From Vermamoeba vermiformis (Eukaryota; Tubulinea; Echinamoebida): a stretch of DNA of 64,000 nucleotides. Both the position numbers and the translations under genes were made by a program. The notes beneath the pieces were generated by a model. That model did no database searches and was not told the DNA's origin. It worked only from the letters and a program-made list of their open reading frames with translations. The stretch lies in assembly GCA_045837725.1 (NCBI GenBank), contig JBEWZL010000030.1, forward strand, positions 186,001-250,000, written 5' to 3'. Shown here one piece after another: positions 46,384 through 58,816 of this stretch (within the stretch, counting starts at the first letter, position 1; every line of letters starts with the position of its first letter).

Positions 46384-49300
46384 TTATCCCTGTCGGGAGA
46401 TGGAGTGATTGACTTGCACGAACAGACGTTCAATTTCAGGAGCGCATCTGATGAACGAGCGGTCCCAGAAGTTGTAGTGATTGTTCTTAATCAACTCAAT
46501 GAAGGTAATGAGCAAGCCCCAAGGGTGTGGTCGCTGAGTGATCAGTCGTTCGAACAAGACGCGCGTGATCTGCTCTTGCACAATTTCGAGCTGTGTCTCG
46601 GCGAACAAGAAGAGCAACAAGCGACTGAAGTAGTGCGTGTGGTTGTTGGGATAGCGCAGTTGATTGGCAATGGCGCTGAACAGCCAGTAACGCCCTTCCG
46701 TGTCGAGCTGTGTGGCGAGGGTGCGGAATATCTCCATGGCAGCAGCAGCGGTGATCTCAGAATAGGGGTGCACGACTGAGGACTCGCTCAGTGCCTTCAT
46801 GCCGACATAGAGCACGAGCCCGTTGATCAGTGGCACGTTGTACTTGGTGCCGCGAGCATTGATCTGCTCGGGACTGGTCAGCTGCAGCTTGGTCAGCAGC
46901 TCGGGCAAGAAGGAAGCAGGCTCGCCAGTCTTCAAATAGAGGTCTAGTGTGCGCATCATAGTCATGTCGGTGAACACTGACATAAAGTTCGAGTATATGC
47001 GAGGAGGCTCTTTGATCTCGGGCAACAGATCGACCTTCAAGTTGGGCGTGAAGGGATCCGGCAACTTCATCGTGCGAGGATAAGCAGACAAGATGAGATT
47101 GCGCATCTGAATGCAGTTGGACGGAATGACATTGCACAGACTGAAGTGGTAGTCGCACAAGAACTCGGGGAAGTCGTGCAACAGCACCAACAAGACGCGC
47201 AACGAGCCCTTGTAGAGCAGTCGAATGGGCGGTGTGAGCTTGACATTGCGCAAGTGAGGCTCGAGGAAAGTGAACAATTCAACGAGCAACTGCTGCATCA
47301 CAGCCCAGCCCCGCTGTTCCTTCAACAACTTGGGCATGAACATGCGGTGCGAGATGAGTTCGAGCCAAGCAAAGGTGAAGCCAGGATAGGCGGAGGGCTG
47401 GAAGTGATGGAAGAGCTGACTGAACTGGTGCAAGAGTGGGATGGTGTAGGAATCAAAGGCCTGGTCGAGACTGTTGAACTCGTGGAACAGACCCGCGAAC
47501 AGACGGAAGTAAGGTCGTTGGTTGAACAGCGGCTTCTCGTGATAGTCGCGGTGCAGGGTCTGACCGACAATCACCAATATGTTCTGCAAGAATCCCACCT
47601 TGTCGGGGTAGTACTTGACAAGCACAACAATCAGCTTGGCGAGGGCATCCACCGCTTTGTAAGACAGCTTGGGTTGTTGCGAGGACTCATCGCCTTCAGT
47701 GGCACCATCGGCCTGTTCAGTGTGACAACGCTCCAGTGCCTCACGCAAGCACACTTTGTGGAATGCGAGCTCATTCTCGTTGGTGTCCTTGGCACCGTAG
47801 TAGCCTTGCTGTTGCAGCTGCTGAATGAATGGCGCGTAGACCTTGTCGTTGAGCTGATTGGGCTGCAGTTGAGTGAGCGACTGATAATAGACGGACATCC
47901 ACTCGTCGAACAGTGCTTTGATGCGCTCCTCAGTAGCAGACGAGATCTGCGGCAAGGGCTGCTTCATCAATTGCGCGAACTTGCTGCGAGCCTCTTCGCG
48001 CTTGCCGTCAGTGTTGGCTTGTTTCACGGCCTCCAACACTTTGGTGACGGGATTGTCGCTGCCCTTCTTCGTGGCGTGAGTGGCCAATTCGTCCAAAGTA
48101 GCCACGAATTCAGACTGATTGACAATGCGTTCTTGCAACAAACATTTCTGAATCAACCACAGCGCGAACTCGATGACAGGTTGATTGCGACCCTTGTCCA
48201 TCATCTTCACCAACTGCAAGTCGAACTCGGTGGCGTCCAACAAACGGAAGCGAATGAGACCATAGATCACTTCGCGATTGAGCTTCAACTGATCGTCATC
48301 GGCGAATATGACCCAGGTCGTGATGTCTCTGCGCAGTCTGGGAATGACTGAAGCCAAAGTGTCGAGCACGAGCAAGTAAGTGTGCAGCAAGTTTTGACGA
48401 TAGACCTTCTCAAGCAAATTATCGGGCTTGGCACCTTTGGGCACAGTTTGACTTTCAAACGTCTTCAACAGCGTGCGTTGAGCAAGAGCAGTGGCTATCT
48501 CCATATTGGTCGAGTCGTAGTATTGCACACCTGTGACGAGCGAGGCAACACGACGGATCAGCTCTTCGACGGTAGGATTGAGCGCGGTGATGATGTCCTT
48601 GGGACTCGAAGGAGGGTTGGCCGATGAGTACTCAGCTTGATGGGCTTCGATGTGCTGCTTGAGTGCCGTGACCATATCCCCCATCAGCTTGTTGAAGGAC
48701 TCGATGGCATCTTGTGCGGTGAACATCTCTTGCGTCGGTGCAATAGCTTGACGACGCGTGCCCATGGAGAGGATTTGATGTTGTTGCAACTGTTGCGGGG
48801 TCATCACTTCAGCAGTCACGTTCAGACTGCCAACACCCACTGGTGCCTCATCGGGTGAGAATGAACTGGGTGCTTTAGCGGTGCTGGGTGCGGGGGACGG
48901 TTGTGTCTGTTGCGCACTGCGAATCAAGAACTCTTCGTACACTGCAAACTGATTGGCCGTCACTCCACTCATCTTGGGCTTCAGCAGCTCAGGCAGTGCT
49001 GCGGGATATCTCTGGCCCAGGACATTGATGTCGACGTAAGTGGTGCTGCCACGCTCTCTGTTGGCACGGCGTGCTTGAATAGCTTGAGACAAGGCCTCAT
49101 CAGTGTCGAGAATAGCCTTCTCAGCAGCAATACGTTCGATGATCGCGCAACCGAGGTCCAAGTTCTCACCAACGATGGTTTGAATGGCAGCGTCGATGCG
49201 CTCAGCCAAGGCAGGCTGTTCAGTTACAGGGGACTGCAACAAGAGGGCGCGCAAGTGATTCATCATGCTCACACGCAACGGTTCTTTGCATGTGACTGAT

Positions 49301-52300
49301 GCTAGACTGCCAGCAAGTGATTGCACCATCATATGAGCAGCACGCAACATCTTCGTTTCATCTAAAAGATAAAATTAGCATCAAGTAATTAGATAGATAT
49401 TCATCGCTTCGTACCAGGCTCGTAAGCAAAGTCCTTCACGACGAGTTCGCGAGCAGTGATCACAGCAATAGTGCTTGATCGCTCGACAACAGGGGCTAAG
49501 ATCTCTTGAATGGCACGTGATATGCCAACAATGACAGCTCGCTTCAATTGCGGGTTTTGAGCAAATACAGCCAGGGCCGGGTTGATTTGGATGTATTGCA
49601 AGTAGGGCGTAAAATTGTAGATGTCTCCGGGCACTTGAGAACCTGAGTGACTGAGATCGTCGATATTTACATTTTGACCGGAGAGATCTGTTGGCTCTTC
49701 TTTGGGCAAGGGCACAATCTTGAAATCTACTGCATTAGCACCGGTGTAGGGGCGCTTATCTTTCAACAACTCAGAGGGCTTGATGGAAGAGATATCCACG
49801 TTGATCTTCTGGAACAAAATTTCCACTTCATAAGCCAACTGTTGCTTGAGATTGGACATGTTGTAGAACTCTACGAGGAGCTTCAACAATCCAACGAGCC
49901 AAGGGTTGGGTGGCTTGAACACTTTCGACGTGCCACATGTCTGCAGAATCTTCGAGACGAAAGGAATAGCCGCGATCAGCTTGCCTTGTTCATAGGCCTC
50001 CAAGAGCAGTCGCTTCAACGGCAAATATTTGTCCAAAATTGGCTTGTTGCGTGCAATGGTCAGCATACCAAGCCACGTGCCAAGGTTCTTAAGCAACTGT
50101 CTCTCAGCAATGTCTTGACGAATCTTGTCTGAGCGCAAGAGTGAGCGAATGGCCGCGTAGGTTGCGCCGAGAGTCTTCAACACCAACATCGAGTCACCGA
50201 ACTTGTCAATGAATGTCATGTAGAGCTGTTGGTTGTTGGATTCAATGCTGACTCGGCGAAGGACGAGGTATTGCGCCATGTAGTCGTAGTGTTCAGGCTT
50301 CAAGACCTTCTTCATGTCAACCACTTTAGCGTCCAGATTGCTCGTGGAGACGTTGTTGATGATGAAGTGAATGCGGTCCATGGCCTCTTCGTCGGGCAAT
50401 TGCACGTCATTAGCGCTGTTCAGCAATGTGCCAATAGGGAGCGACTGTGCCTGCACTTCATCTTTCTTCTTCTCTTTCTTGTCACCGTTCTCATCATTGG
50501 CGTGAGAAGAACCGAACAGACTTCTGTTTGGCTTGTTAGGCTCTTCGCCACCATTGCCAGAGCCGCCAGTACCACGTGAACCAGAGCTCAGTGTCGGACC
50601 AGAGCTCTCATTACCACGCAAGTTGGGTGTGCGGCCATTTGAACTGTTGCCACCCTTAGCACTGCCTCCTGAAGAGTTGGAGCCTGTGCTGGCGGTAGCA
50701 ATGGGAGGCTGTTGTGTTGCCACGGGAGTTTCAGCCACTGGAGGTGAGGGGCTGGGGTTCTGCTGTTGTTGCAAAAGAGTGGTGACTTGTGCAGCGAATT
50801 GGGGGTAATCGCTGATGCGTGATTGGAACTGTTGCAACGCCAGAATGCCAAAAGCAAACATGCGAGTGCCTGGTTTCTTCAGGGCTTCGAGAATGCATCG
50901 CAAAGCAGCGCTGAGCAAGTTGACGGGCAACAATTGATGTTGCACGAGTGAGCCGAACAAGACACCTGTGATTTGGAATTCCTTGTCGGGATATTGGTGG
51001 TAGAACTGGTATTCGTCAAACAAGTTGTGAATCAGCGAGCCAAATAGACGCAAATCTCTTGGATTATTGCTCGCTTGCAGTCTTCGGAGCAAAGCAATAA
51101 AATCTTCAAGAGAGATTTGCTCTGAGAATAAGAGTTGGAAGTAGTAATTCGCCTCTTGTTCGATCACTTCAGTGTTGCTGTCTGTCAATCGCTTGAACTC
51201 GTCTTGAACATCAGTGGGCATTGCAGGCACGATAGCTTGCAACGTGTGCAAGAAGACATTGGCAATTTCTGGAGTGAGATTGGCCTTGCCTTGTGGAGTC
51301 GATTGAGCTCGCTGATATAATTGTTAGTCATTTTCTTTGCATTCAACTTCGAGAATAACTTACAGTGATGAATTCAAGGCAGCTGCGGACAAAAGGCTCC
51401 TGATGCAATTGCGCCATCTCTTGAATCCACTTCTCCAGATTGAGGTACTCTCGACGGCTAGCCAACGAAGCCAAGTCAAGAGCAAACAAGAAGTTCGAGT
51501 TCTCCAACACTGATTTGAGCTCCTTGAGTTCTTGTGCAATGTCCAACACACGTGAAAGATGCGAGGCATCAAGCGTGTAAAGATCTACCATTGACTTGAT
51601 GACCACGTTCTTATCGAGGCTCCACAACTGCGAGAGCACAGCAGTGAAGTGTGGGTGATTGGAAACGAGGAAGAGCGGCATTAAGATTGAGATCAACTCG
51701 TCCTTCAAGGCCGTATGCGAAGGGTTGATGTGCATGATCGCCAGTAACAGCAGTTCGGGACAGTGTTTGATGGGATAGTCGAACAGTGATCGCACGACCA
51801 AATAGTATTCGTCGTTTGCTGACAGCTCAAACAACGTCTCGACCAAGGACAAGGAGTGCCAGTTGTGTGCTACTGTCGCGCTATTGTTTGACAAGTGGAA
51901 GCCTTCAATCGCAGGTAACAACTTGCCCGCAGAAGAGAAGTTGAATACTTCAGCCGGAGCAGAGAGTGCTGTGCGAATGAAGTAAAGTTGACTCGGGATA
52001 TTGGACCAGCTGTCAAACAGAATCTGCACGGGGAACACTTGACCCGTCGCTTGCTTGTAAAGGTTCACTAGCAAGTTCAAGCCGCGCTGATCAAACAGCT
52101 TGAATCGTGGGTTGTCCAGCTGTTTCATGACCTCCATCCAGTTCAATTTAGGGGCCTAAGATTAAATTATTAGTACTGAATTCACGGCACTGGGTTGAAC
52201 ATACTGCTTTAGAAATGGCCTCCACAAAGACATTCACGTTCCACTGCGATTTGCTGTCACTGTATTGCAGCTGCAAATTGGGCTTCAGCTGATTAGGCTC

Positions 52301-53567
52301 GGTCAAAAATGGCAAGCTGACAGATTTTTGCTGTGACTCGCCGCTCTGTGCATCTCTGACCAATAAGATAATAGCCTCAGCAACTTGTTTTTCAGTAAGA
52401 GGGCCAAACTGCTTGAGAACATCATTAAAGCTGTCGAGTGAGTTGGTACAAGCGTGTCCAAGCTCTTCCATGAGCTGAGCTAACGAAATCGCGTGACTCA
52501 ACTCATCGACCAACAACTTGACTTGTTTGACCAGCTCATCGTTGTTTCTGATAATTTTATTAGAATTTGCTGCGTTAGTGCCGACAGCTACTTACTTCTT
52601 CAGATCATTGTAGGCTTCTTCTTGCAACAGAGGCAACAGCGAGAACACTTGTGCTTCATTGCATTGCTTTTGAATGGCTTTCATGACTGCCCCGCGCTGT
52701 TGTTCGAATTCATCGCGTCGTTTAATAATCACCAACAGGTCACGGGCCACGTATTCAGGAAGCTTTTCTTTTTGAGCGACCACTTCAGCGAGACCATTCT
52801 TAATGTGCTTGAGGCCTAAAGGGAGGTGAGTATCAGATCGTCGACGAATAATTTGGCGGCACTTACCAGCACTTGCTAAAGCGGCATTGGGAGATCTAGA
52901 CAAAGAAATGGCAAAAGCAATGTCTTGTGATAGCTTGAATTTGAGTGCTTTTGCAATACGAGGAACAAGATCCTCAGATACGCTTTCAAATGAGCGCGCC
53001 ATTAAGGTACTGTAATGAGGCTTTTGGATAATATCGTCCACAAATTGTTGTATTAACTGGATTTTGTGCATATTATTTTGAGGTTTGTCGTCTTGGAAGT
53101 CAATCGACTTGATGAGTGCTTTCATGGCAAACAGAAGAGCCTCGTCGCCATACATTGCAATCAACTAATAAAAATATTTTTAAGTTAATGTAAGATACCA
53201 GTTGAATGCTGAATGTAATTATTTTGGCGGTAGTTGCATCTCGTAAAGCAACACAAAAAAATATTTTAAAAATTACCTGATTAATTTCTTGCACACTTGA
53301 CTTCAAATTCTTCTTGTTTACAGATGTTACTAATTGACCAAGATGCGATGCGACAATAATATTGAATTTTAAGGAGTGCAGAGATCCTTTGCCAGTACCA
53401 AACTTGGCCGATGAGTGAAAAACTTTTGTTGGTTGGCTTCTTAAACCGCCAGATTGAGGCATCATTATATGTATAAACGACTCTCGGGTAACTGGCCGCT
53501 GTTCTGGTGCTCTCAACAATAAGTTTGGAAAGATAGAAAAGTCACGGACTATGCACAGCTTGCTCAT
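46384..53567 (-). CDS. CNOT1: CCR4-NOT scaffold subunit CNOT1/NOT1
   Basis: Seven exons (53277-53567, 52867-53164, 52596-52815, 52205-52547, 51364-52155, 49415-51311, 46384-49361) encode 2272 residues, against about 2376 in humans. Features in order: N-terminal HEAT-like repeats (FPVQILFDSWSNIPSQLYFI), a region with EFQITGVLFGSLVQHQLLPV, a low-complexity Ser/Gly/Asn/Gln linker, and the MIF4G domain that docks CAF1 (MDRIHFIINNVSTSNLDAKV). Then come a helical CNOT9-binding region (NPAWVGLLKLLVEFYNM-like segment) and the NOT1 C-terminal superfamily (FHEFNSLDQAFDSYTIPLLHQ; FAWLELISHRMFMPKLL; GLLITFIELIKNNHYNFW). NOT1 scaffolds the deadenylase that shortens mRNA poly(A) tails. Only 45 bp separate its start from that of RRP40. 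The 401-codon antisense frame inside exon 7 is a shadow. Confidence 0.96.
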
Positions 53568-53612
53568 TTTTGCACCCACTTCGCACCTCTACCACTGATA
53601 ATATTCTTCACC
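53568..53612. promoter_or_regulatory. 45-bp divergent promoter spacer, CNOT1 / RRP40
   Basis: This is the whole interval between the two start codons, so both 5' leaders and any core promoter must overlap here or extend into the other gene. It contains alternating pyrimidine-rich and AT-rich stretches and no TATA box that could serve both sides. Overlapping divergent transcripts are likely. Confidence 0.6.
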
Positions 53613-54668
53613 ATGAATAAATTGGTGGATAAAGTGGTTATCCCTGGCGATGTTATTGGCCAGGTTGAGAGTGGCTCTACCATCCGTCTTGGACCTGGAT
53701 TAATTCAAATGGAAGAATCTATTATTGCTACTAAGGCGGGAATATTAAGATTTAAATCACCTGATAGATTTTGGATCGAAAACAACCAAAAACGAGTAAG
53801 TTCAAAAGTGGATCAGATTGGATCGAGCATTTCAACGACGACTGAATAGTTAAATTTAAATTATAATTACGCTAATATAACACGAATTTTATTTATTTAA
53901 TTTGAAGTAAAACGTCAACGAGATACAAAGCGTTGAATTATGATCTCTTGAACTGTTATTGGCCTCGTCTAACCTCACCTCTTGCAGTATATACCAGCAG
54001 TTGATGACCTCGTGATTGGCATCATCACCGAACGCCATGCTGAGGACTGGAAAGTCGACATTGCCTGTCATCAACCAGCCACACTATCAATGTACAGCTT
54101 TGAGAATGTGACGCGCAGAAACAGACCCAATCTCAACGTAAGTACCACAGATGAGCCTGACAATACGCGCGTCATATTAGCATGGTAGAAGGGCTAACAC
54201 ATCGTTAGGTCGGAGACCTGGTCTACGCTCGCGTCATTGTAGCCAACAAGGACATGGAGCCAGAAATCTCTTGTGTCTCCACCAAGGGCAAGGCCGATGG
54301 ATTTGGTGCGCTGACTGGCGGCTACATGTTCAAAGCTAGCACTCGCTTGGTGCGCAAGTAAGTTGCTCACCATTATTCCTTCGATGACTCCATATTTACA
54401 CCACATGTAAGAACTTACTAACCTACTCTACAATAGGTGCCTTGAAGTCAATTCTTACATTTTGCAAGCTCTGGGCAAGCATTTCCCCTACGAAGTCGCT
54501 GCTGGAATGAACGGCAGGATCTGGGTCAACTCAAACACAATAGAGAACACTGTGCTTATTACCAACGCAATCCTCAACTCAGAGCTGCTTAATCAGGCTC
54601 AAATTGATCTTATGGTCCAGAAACTAGCGCAACGAGCGAAGAAGAAGGGTGCGAATACGAACCTTTAA
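53613..54668 (+). CDS. EXOSC3: Exosome cap subunit RRP40 (EXOSC3)
   Basis: Exons 53613-53795, 53988-54137, 54209-54357 and 54437-54668 encode 237 residues. The N-terminal domain (VVIPGDVIG...RLGPGL) precedes an S1 domain (YIPAVDDLVIGIITERHAEDWKVDI). The family string [33 protein letters not shown] follows, then a KH domain with AAGMNGRIWVNSNTIENT, where human has FGMNGRIWVKAKTI. RRP40 is one of three S1/KH cap proteins of the RNA exosome and guides RNA into the hexameric channel. The length is close to the human 275. Introns are 71-192 bp. It diverges from CNOT1, another factor of cytoplasmic mRNA decay. Confidence 0.95.
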
Positions 54669-54825
54669 AAAATACTTGCCTTCAACCTGTAAATAACCTT
54701 AAACCGAAAGTTAACACTACTTTGTACAAATCTTATTTATTACACCATTTAGACTCGTTTGAGCGGTTCTAAGTGGGCTGATAACACATCCATTTACAAA
54801 AGCGTTTCTAAGCGATATCTACAAA

Positions 54826-55148
54826 TTAATCTAGATCGTCATCGTCAAAATCATCCTCAAACTTGTTGAAAAAGTCGTTATCGACCAATTTGTCACCACC
54901 CATTTCACCTGAAAATAATTCAAATTAATTTCCAATTATCGTAGAATTAATTTGCAGAGCGTTGTAAAATTGCAAATTACGCATAATAATTTATATTCAC
55001 TTGTATAATAATATCTACCTTGCATAGACTCCATAACAGCCATAGCCTCTTCAGGATCGAGGTCCATATCCATTCCCCACATACTAGGGTCCATTTCGTC
55101 ACCACGGCCACCAGCCTGGTGCATAAGCTTGTTCCATGCGCGCATCAT
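54826..55148 (-). CDS. COPS9: COP9 signalosome subunit 9 (CSNAP-like acidic protein)
   Basis: Two exons (55019-55148 and 54826-54908) give about 70 residues from the first ATG after an apparent 5'-UTR intron that ends AATAAACAG at about 55160. The N-part is Met- and Asp-rich (MDPSMWGMDMDLDPEEA). The last 16 residues, DFFNKFEDDFDDDDLD, match the tail of human COPS9 (DFFNDFEDLFDDDDIQ), which is the piece that locks into the signalosome next to CSN3, CSN5 and CSN6. COPS9 is 57 residues in humans, so size and acidity agree. The subunit tunes deneddylation of cullin ligases. The start is not fixed because upstream coding exons cannot be excluded. It is divergent from the AFG3-like gene. Confidence 0.72.
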
Positions 55149-55328
55149 CTTGGGCAGTTCTGTTTATTGCACGTAAAATTAATTGATAAAATCGTTCAAA
55201 GTCTTTAGTCCCTTTTTTCCTTCCCGTTTTTGGCCTGAATTTTTCTGCGCGACCTGTCGTGACAAATAACCAGTTGTCGCCGGAGTTCATCTCATTAGTA
55301 TTTTTAATTACGCTAGACCAACAAAGCC

Positions 55329-57951
55329 ATGTTCGGGAGAATTTATTCTTCCCTGAGTTCACTGGCTAAAAAGTCAATCTCATCAGCGAGCCCTGCCCCT
55401 ACGCGGTTGCTGAAGACGAACGAATTTAGCAATCTGTTAAAGAAGAGAACATACGTGTTTGCAAGCACCAGCACAACTTTAGTAAAATCAGCGCCAAAGA
55501 AATCAGAAAATCATTCGTTCTTTCAACAGGTAAATTACAAAGCAAATTTTCAAAAACTCCTGACGATTATTATTATAATAGGGCAAACGGTTTACCTTTA
55601 GCAATGAGACGAAAAATATTTTAAAATTATTCTATGCTCAAGGCAATAATAACAGACGAAATTACCACTCATCTGGATCGAGATGGCAGGAGGGTCCACG
55701 CAACCCCAGAGGTATGATATGGCTACAATAACGTTTAACATATCATGTATTAACATACAATGCTCGCAGATATTCGTCCGCCACCTCCGCCATTCTGGGC
55801 CAGTGGTATGTTATATATGCTCACCCGTCCATTAAACTCGCTCATTAACCTCGCATTAATATTAGCACTCGCAACGGCACTGACAATCGCCCTTGGCTTC
55901 GTTGTGTTCTCATTTTTGATGGGAGGAACCGGAGCAGGAGAAACGGAGATTGATTGGAGCACTTTCCAAGCCAAACTGCTGTTGACAAATGAAGTCGAAA
56001 AGCTCGTGGTGACTGAAGGAAAGATTGTCAAGGTGTTTTTGCGCGGTCAAGTAAGTAGTTCATAGAGTCAATGCCAAACATTTTCTAATGCGGATCTTAG
56101 CCTCAATTCCCCGCTTATCACTTCACTATCGGCAGTGTGAAGGCATTCGAGCGCAGATTGTACGAAGCTCAGAAAGAGATGGGCAAACCACTGATTGAGT
56201 TCGTGCCTGTTATCTACGAGAGCGAGGGGCTCGTTTGGAGCATCGTGCGTGCAGTTCCTATGCTGATCCTCGTTGGTTTGGCATTCATGGCTATTCGCAC
56301 TCAGTTCTCGCGCGGTGGTGTAAGTACAAGTATCATAGTTCTACTTGTGTTGTCAGGCTCACGGTATCTTTAGTCCAACATCTTCAGCTGGGGCAAATCA
56401 ACTGCAACACAAATCACTGCGGACATTGCACCCAAGACCAAGTTCGCCGATGTTGCCGGCTTGAATGAAGCCAAAGAAGAAATCATGGAGTTCGTCAAGT
56501 TCTTGAAGAGTCCTCAGAAGTACACCGCGCTTGGAGCCAAGATCCCAAAGGGCGCCATGTTGGTGGGTCCTCCTGGTACTGGTAAAACTCTTCTTGCCAA
56601 GGCTACTGCTGGTGAGGCTGGAGTGCCTTTCTTCTCCATTTCTGGCTCAGACTTCGTCGAGCTGTTTGCTGGTGTTGGTCCTGCACGTGTGCGCGACTTG
56701 TTTGCTCAAGCCCGCCAAAAAGCTCCAGCCATTATTTTCATCGACGAAATTGACGCCGTTGGCCGCAAGAGATCAAAGTCTGGCTTCAACAACGACGAGC
56801 GTGAAAACACACTGAATCAAATGCTCGTAGAGATGGACGGTTTCAACACCACTACTGGTGTCGTTGTGATGGCTGGTACTAACAGACCTGATGTCCTCGA
56901 CTCTGCTTTGTTGCGCCCTGGTAGATTTGATCGCATGATCTCAATTGACCCGCCAGATATCAAGGGACGCATTGAAATCTTCCGCGTGCACTTGAAGTCA
57001 CTCAAGCTCGAGCAGCCTGTTGACTACTACGCTGAGCGCTTGGCTCAAATGACTCCTGGCTTTGTCGGTGCAGACATTGCTAACGTGTGCAATGAAGCTG
57101 CGCTGATTGCTGCTCGTGAGGGCGACAAGCACATCACTCTGCAACACTTTGACAAGGCTGTGGATCGTGTCATTGCCGGTCTCGAGAAGAAGAACCGTGT
57201 ACTCAGCCCCAAAGAAAAAGAGACAGTTGCCTATCACGAAGCCGGTCACGCTGTTGTGGGCTGGTTTTTGAAGCACGCAGATCCGTTACTCAAAGTAACC
57301 ATCATCCCGCGTGGACGAGCCTTGGGCTTCGCTCAATACACTCCTACTGAGCGCTACCTCTACAGCAAAGATCAACTGCTCGACATTATGTGCAAGACTC
57401 TCGGTGGCCGCTGCGCTGAGTTGTTGACCTTCAACCGCATTTCCACCGGTGCTTCCGACGACTTGGAAAAGGTCACCAGTATGGCCTACAATCAGATCAC
57501 CAAGTGGGGCATGTCGGACAAGATTGGTCCCATTGCCTTCCCCGAGCCCGACGAAGAAAATCCTTTGTAAGTTCAGCTCGTTAGTAACTCGTTGAACCTG
57601 CCATTAACTGTGCACAGAATGTCCAAGCCTTACAGCGAGTCTACAGCTGAAATGATCGACACTGAAGTGCGCAATCTCGTGGAGCTGGCCAAGGAGCGCA
57701 CTTTGCAAATCTTGACTGAGGTAATACACGCTCAGACTGTTTTCACTCATAAACTTACTGTCCCTGTTTTGTAGTACCGCGACGGTTTCGAAAAGGTCGC
57801 CAAGCGCTTGCTCGAAAAGGAAGTGTTGTACCGCGACGACTTGGTCGAGTTGTTGGGTCCTCGTCCGTTCAGCGAGAAGGGCTACAAAGAGTTCATTTAC
57901 ACAGATCAGAAGCCTAATAATAATAACGGCACTGAGCAGCCCACAGCCTAA
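55329..57951 (+). CDS. Mitochondrial m-AAA protease (AFG3/YTA12 FtsH family)
   Basis: Seven exons (55329-55529, 55582-55711, 55770-56050, 56101-56319, 56374-57566, 57618-57720, 57775-57951) encode 767 residues. The start is a basic presequence ([21 protein letters not shown]). Two membrane spans flank the FtsH extracellular domain ([24 protein letters not shown]). The AAA module has Walker [14 protein letters not shown], the pore segment [15 protein letters not shown], Walker [12 protein letters not shown] and the [21 protein letters not shown]. The zinc protease motif is HEAGH, with the conserved [10 protein letters not shown] and GRCAELLTF helices. The product assembles in the inner membrane facing the matrix, degrades misfolded proteins and matures MrpL32. 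Exon 2 begins after a short 52-bp intron and rests on frame continuity. Confidence 0.95.
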
Positions 57952-58319
57952 AATTGCGAATTTTTCTATAATTTTAAACAATCCAATCTGTTTGTTATCC
58001 AACCTCCCTTCTACGTTGTAGGAGGGAACTGTAATCCACATTCAGCGAGTGTAAATAAATTTTGTTTCCATTGAGTTCTTGAGTAGCTAGAAATTGAACT
58101 TTATTGTTGGCACAAGATGTATATCAATAACCATAGCTGCTGAACTGCTGCTGCCCCTTGATCGAATCTAGCAGAAAAATATTGTTAATATCCAATTGGC
58201 GTTATAATTCCGCATGTGTAATTTAAAAAATATATTATATCATATGCTGTATAAATACGTTAATTATACGGCTATAGACTTACTTGGTATGTACATCAAA
58301 AATATTTTGTAATTATTGT
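57952..58319. other. Converging 3' regions with a likely 3'-UTR intron
   Basis: Between the AFG3-like stop and the ATP synthase g stop lies an AT-rich stretch. On the minus strand, 58168-58284 has a full intron structure (donor CAA/GTAAGT, acceptor CTGCTAG), starting about 35 bases after the stop of the ATP synthase g gene, so it would be a 3'-UTR intron of that gene. The downstream piece would encode nothing long. Confidence 0.45.
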
Positions 58320-58703
58320 TTAGTGATGTTCTTTGCCCTCGTGCTTGGCATCGTGCTTCTCGTGGTGGTCGTGATCATGGTCGTCATGAGTGCGTTCAGA
58401 ACCTCTATAACCCCAGAGGTTTCGTCGGCCAACAACTTCACCCAAAGTGAATGCACCAGCAGCAATAGCACCAGTGGTCAACAATTGAGTAAATTCGCCA
58501 GTGGTGATATTGCCAGTCTTAATTTGACGCCACAAGTGGGCTTTGTGAGCAGCATAGACTTCGTAGTGCTTGGGCAAGCCAGACAAAACCAATCCAGCAG
58601 ACTCATAGCCGGATTTAAGAGCCTTCTGCTCAACAGTAAGGGCTTCAGACTTGGCCAAGAAAGACTCTCCAAGCTTGCCGAGACTTCTGCAGATACCTTG
58701 CAT
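58320..58703 (-). CDS. ATP5MG: ATP synthase subunit g with His-rich tail
   Basis: A single frame of 127 residues. The N-terminal amphipathic helix is typical of subunit g. The conserved heart is LPKHYEVYAAHKAHLWRQIKTGNITTGEF followed by the membrane helix GAIAAGAFTLGEVVGRRNLWGYRG, which carries the GxxxG-like dimer motif and the GRR...GY end of the family. Subunit g (yeast ATP20) promotes F1Fo dimers and cristae shape. After the core, about 22 residues are almost entirely His, Asp, Glu and Lys, an extension not usual in the family and possibly metal-binding. Its start is 113 bp from that of the divergent GRAM gene. Confidence 0.88.
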   Translation of the reverse strand: MQGICRSLGKLGESFLAKSEALTVEQKALKSGYESAGLVLSGLPKHYEVYAAHKAHLWRQIKTGNITTGEFTQLLTTGAIAAGAFTLGEVVGRRNLWGYRGSERTHDDHDHDHHEKHDAKHEGKEHH

Positions 58704-58816
58704 TATTGATGACTTGTGTTTAACTTGAGCAAAAAAATAACAAAATAATTATCAAGTCAAAGTCAATAACACGACACCCCGATTATTTTTGCTTAACTAG
58801 TCGGTTATCAATTCTT

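Noticed and set aside
47146-48351. 401-codon open frame antisense to CNOT1
   Set aside because: It lies wholly inside a conserved CNOT1 exon. Its Leu/Gln/Val-rich composition mirrors the codon bias of the sense strand and there are no splice signals or family motifs.
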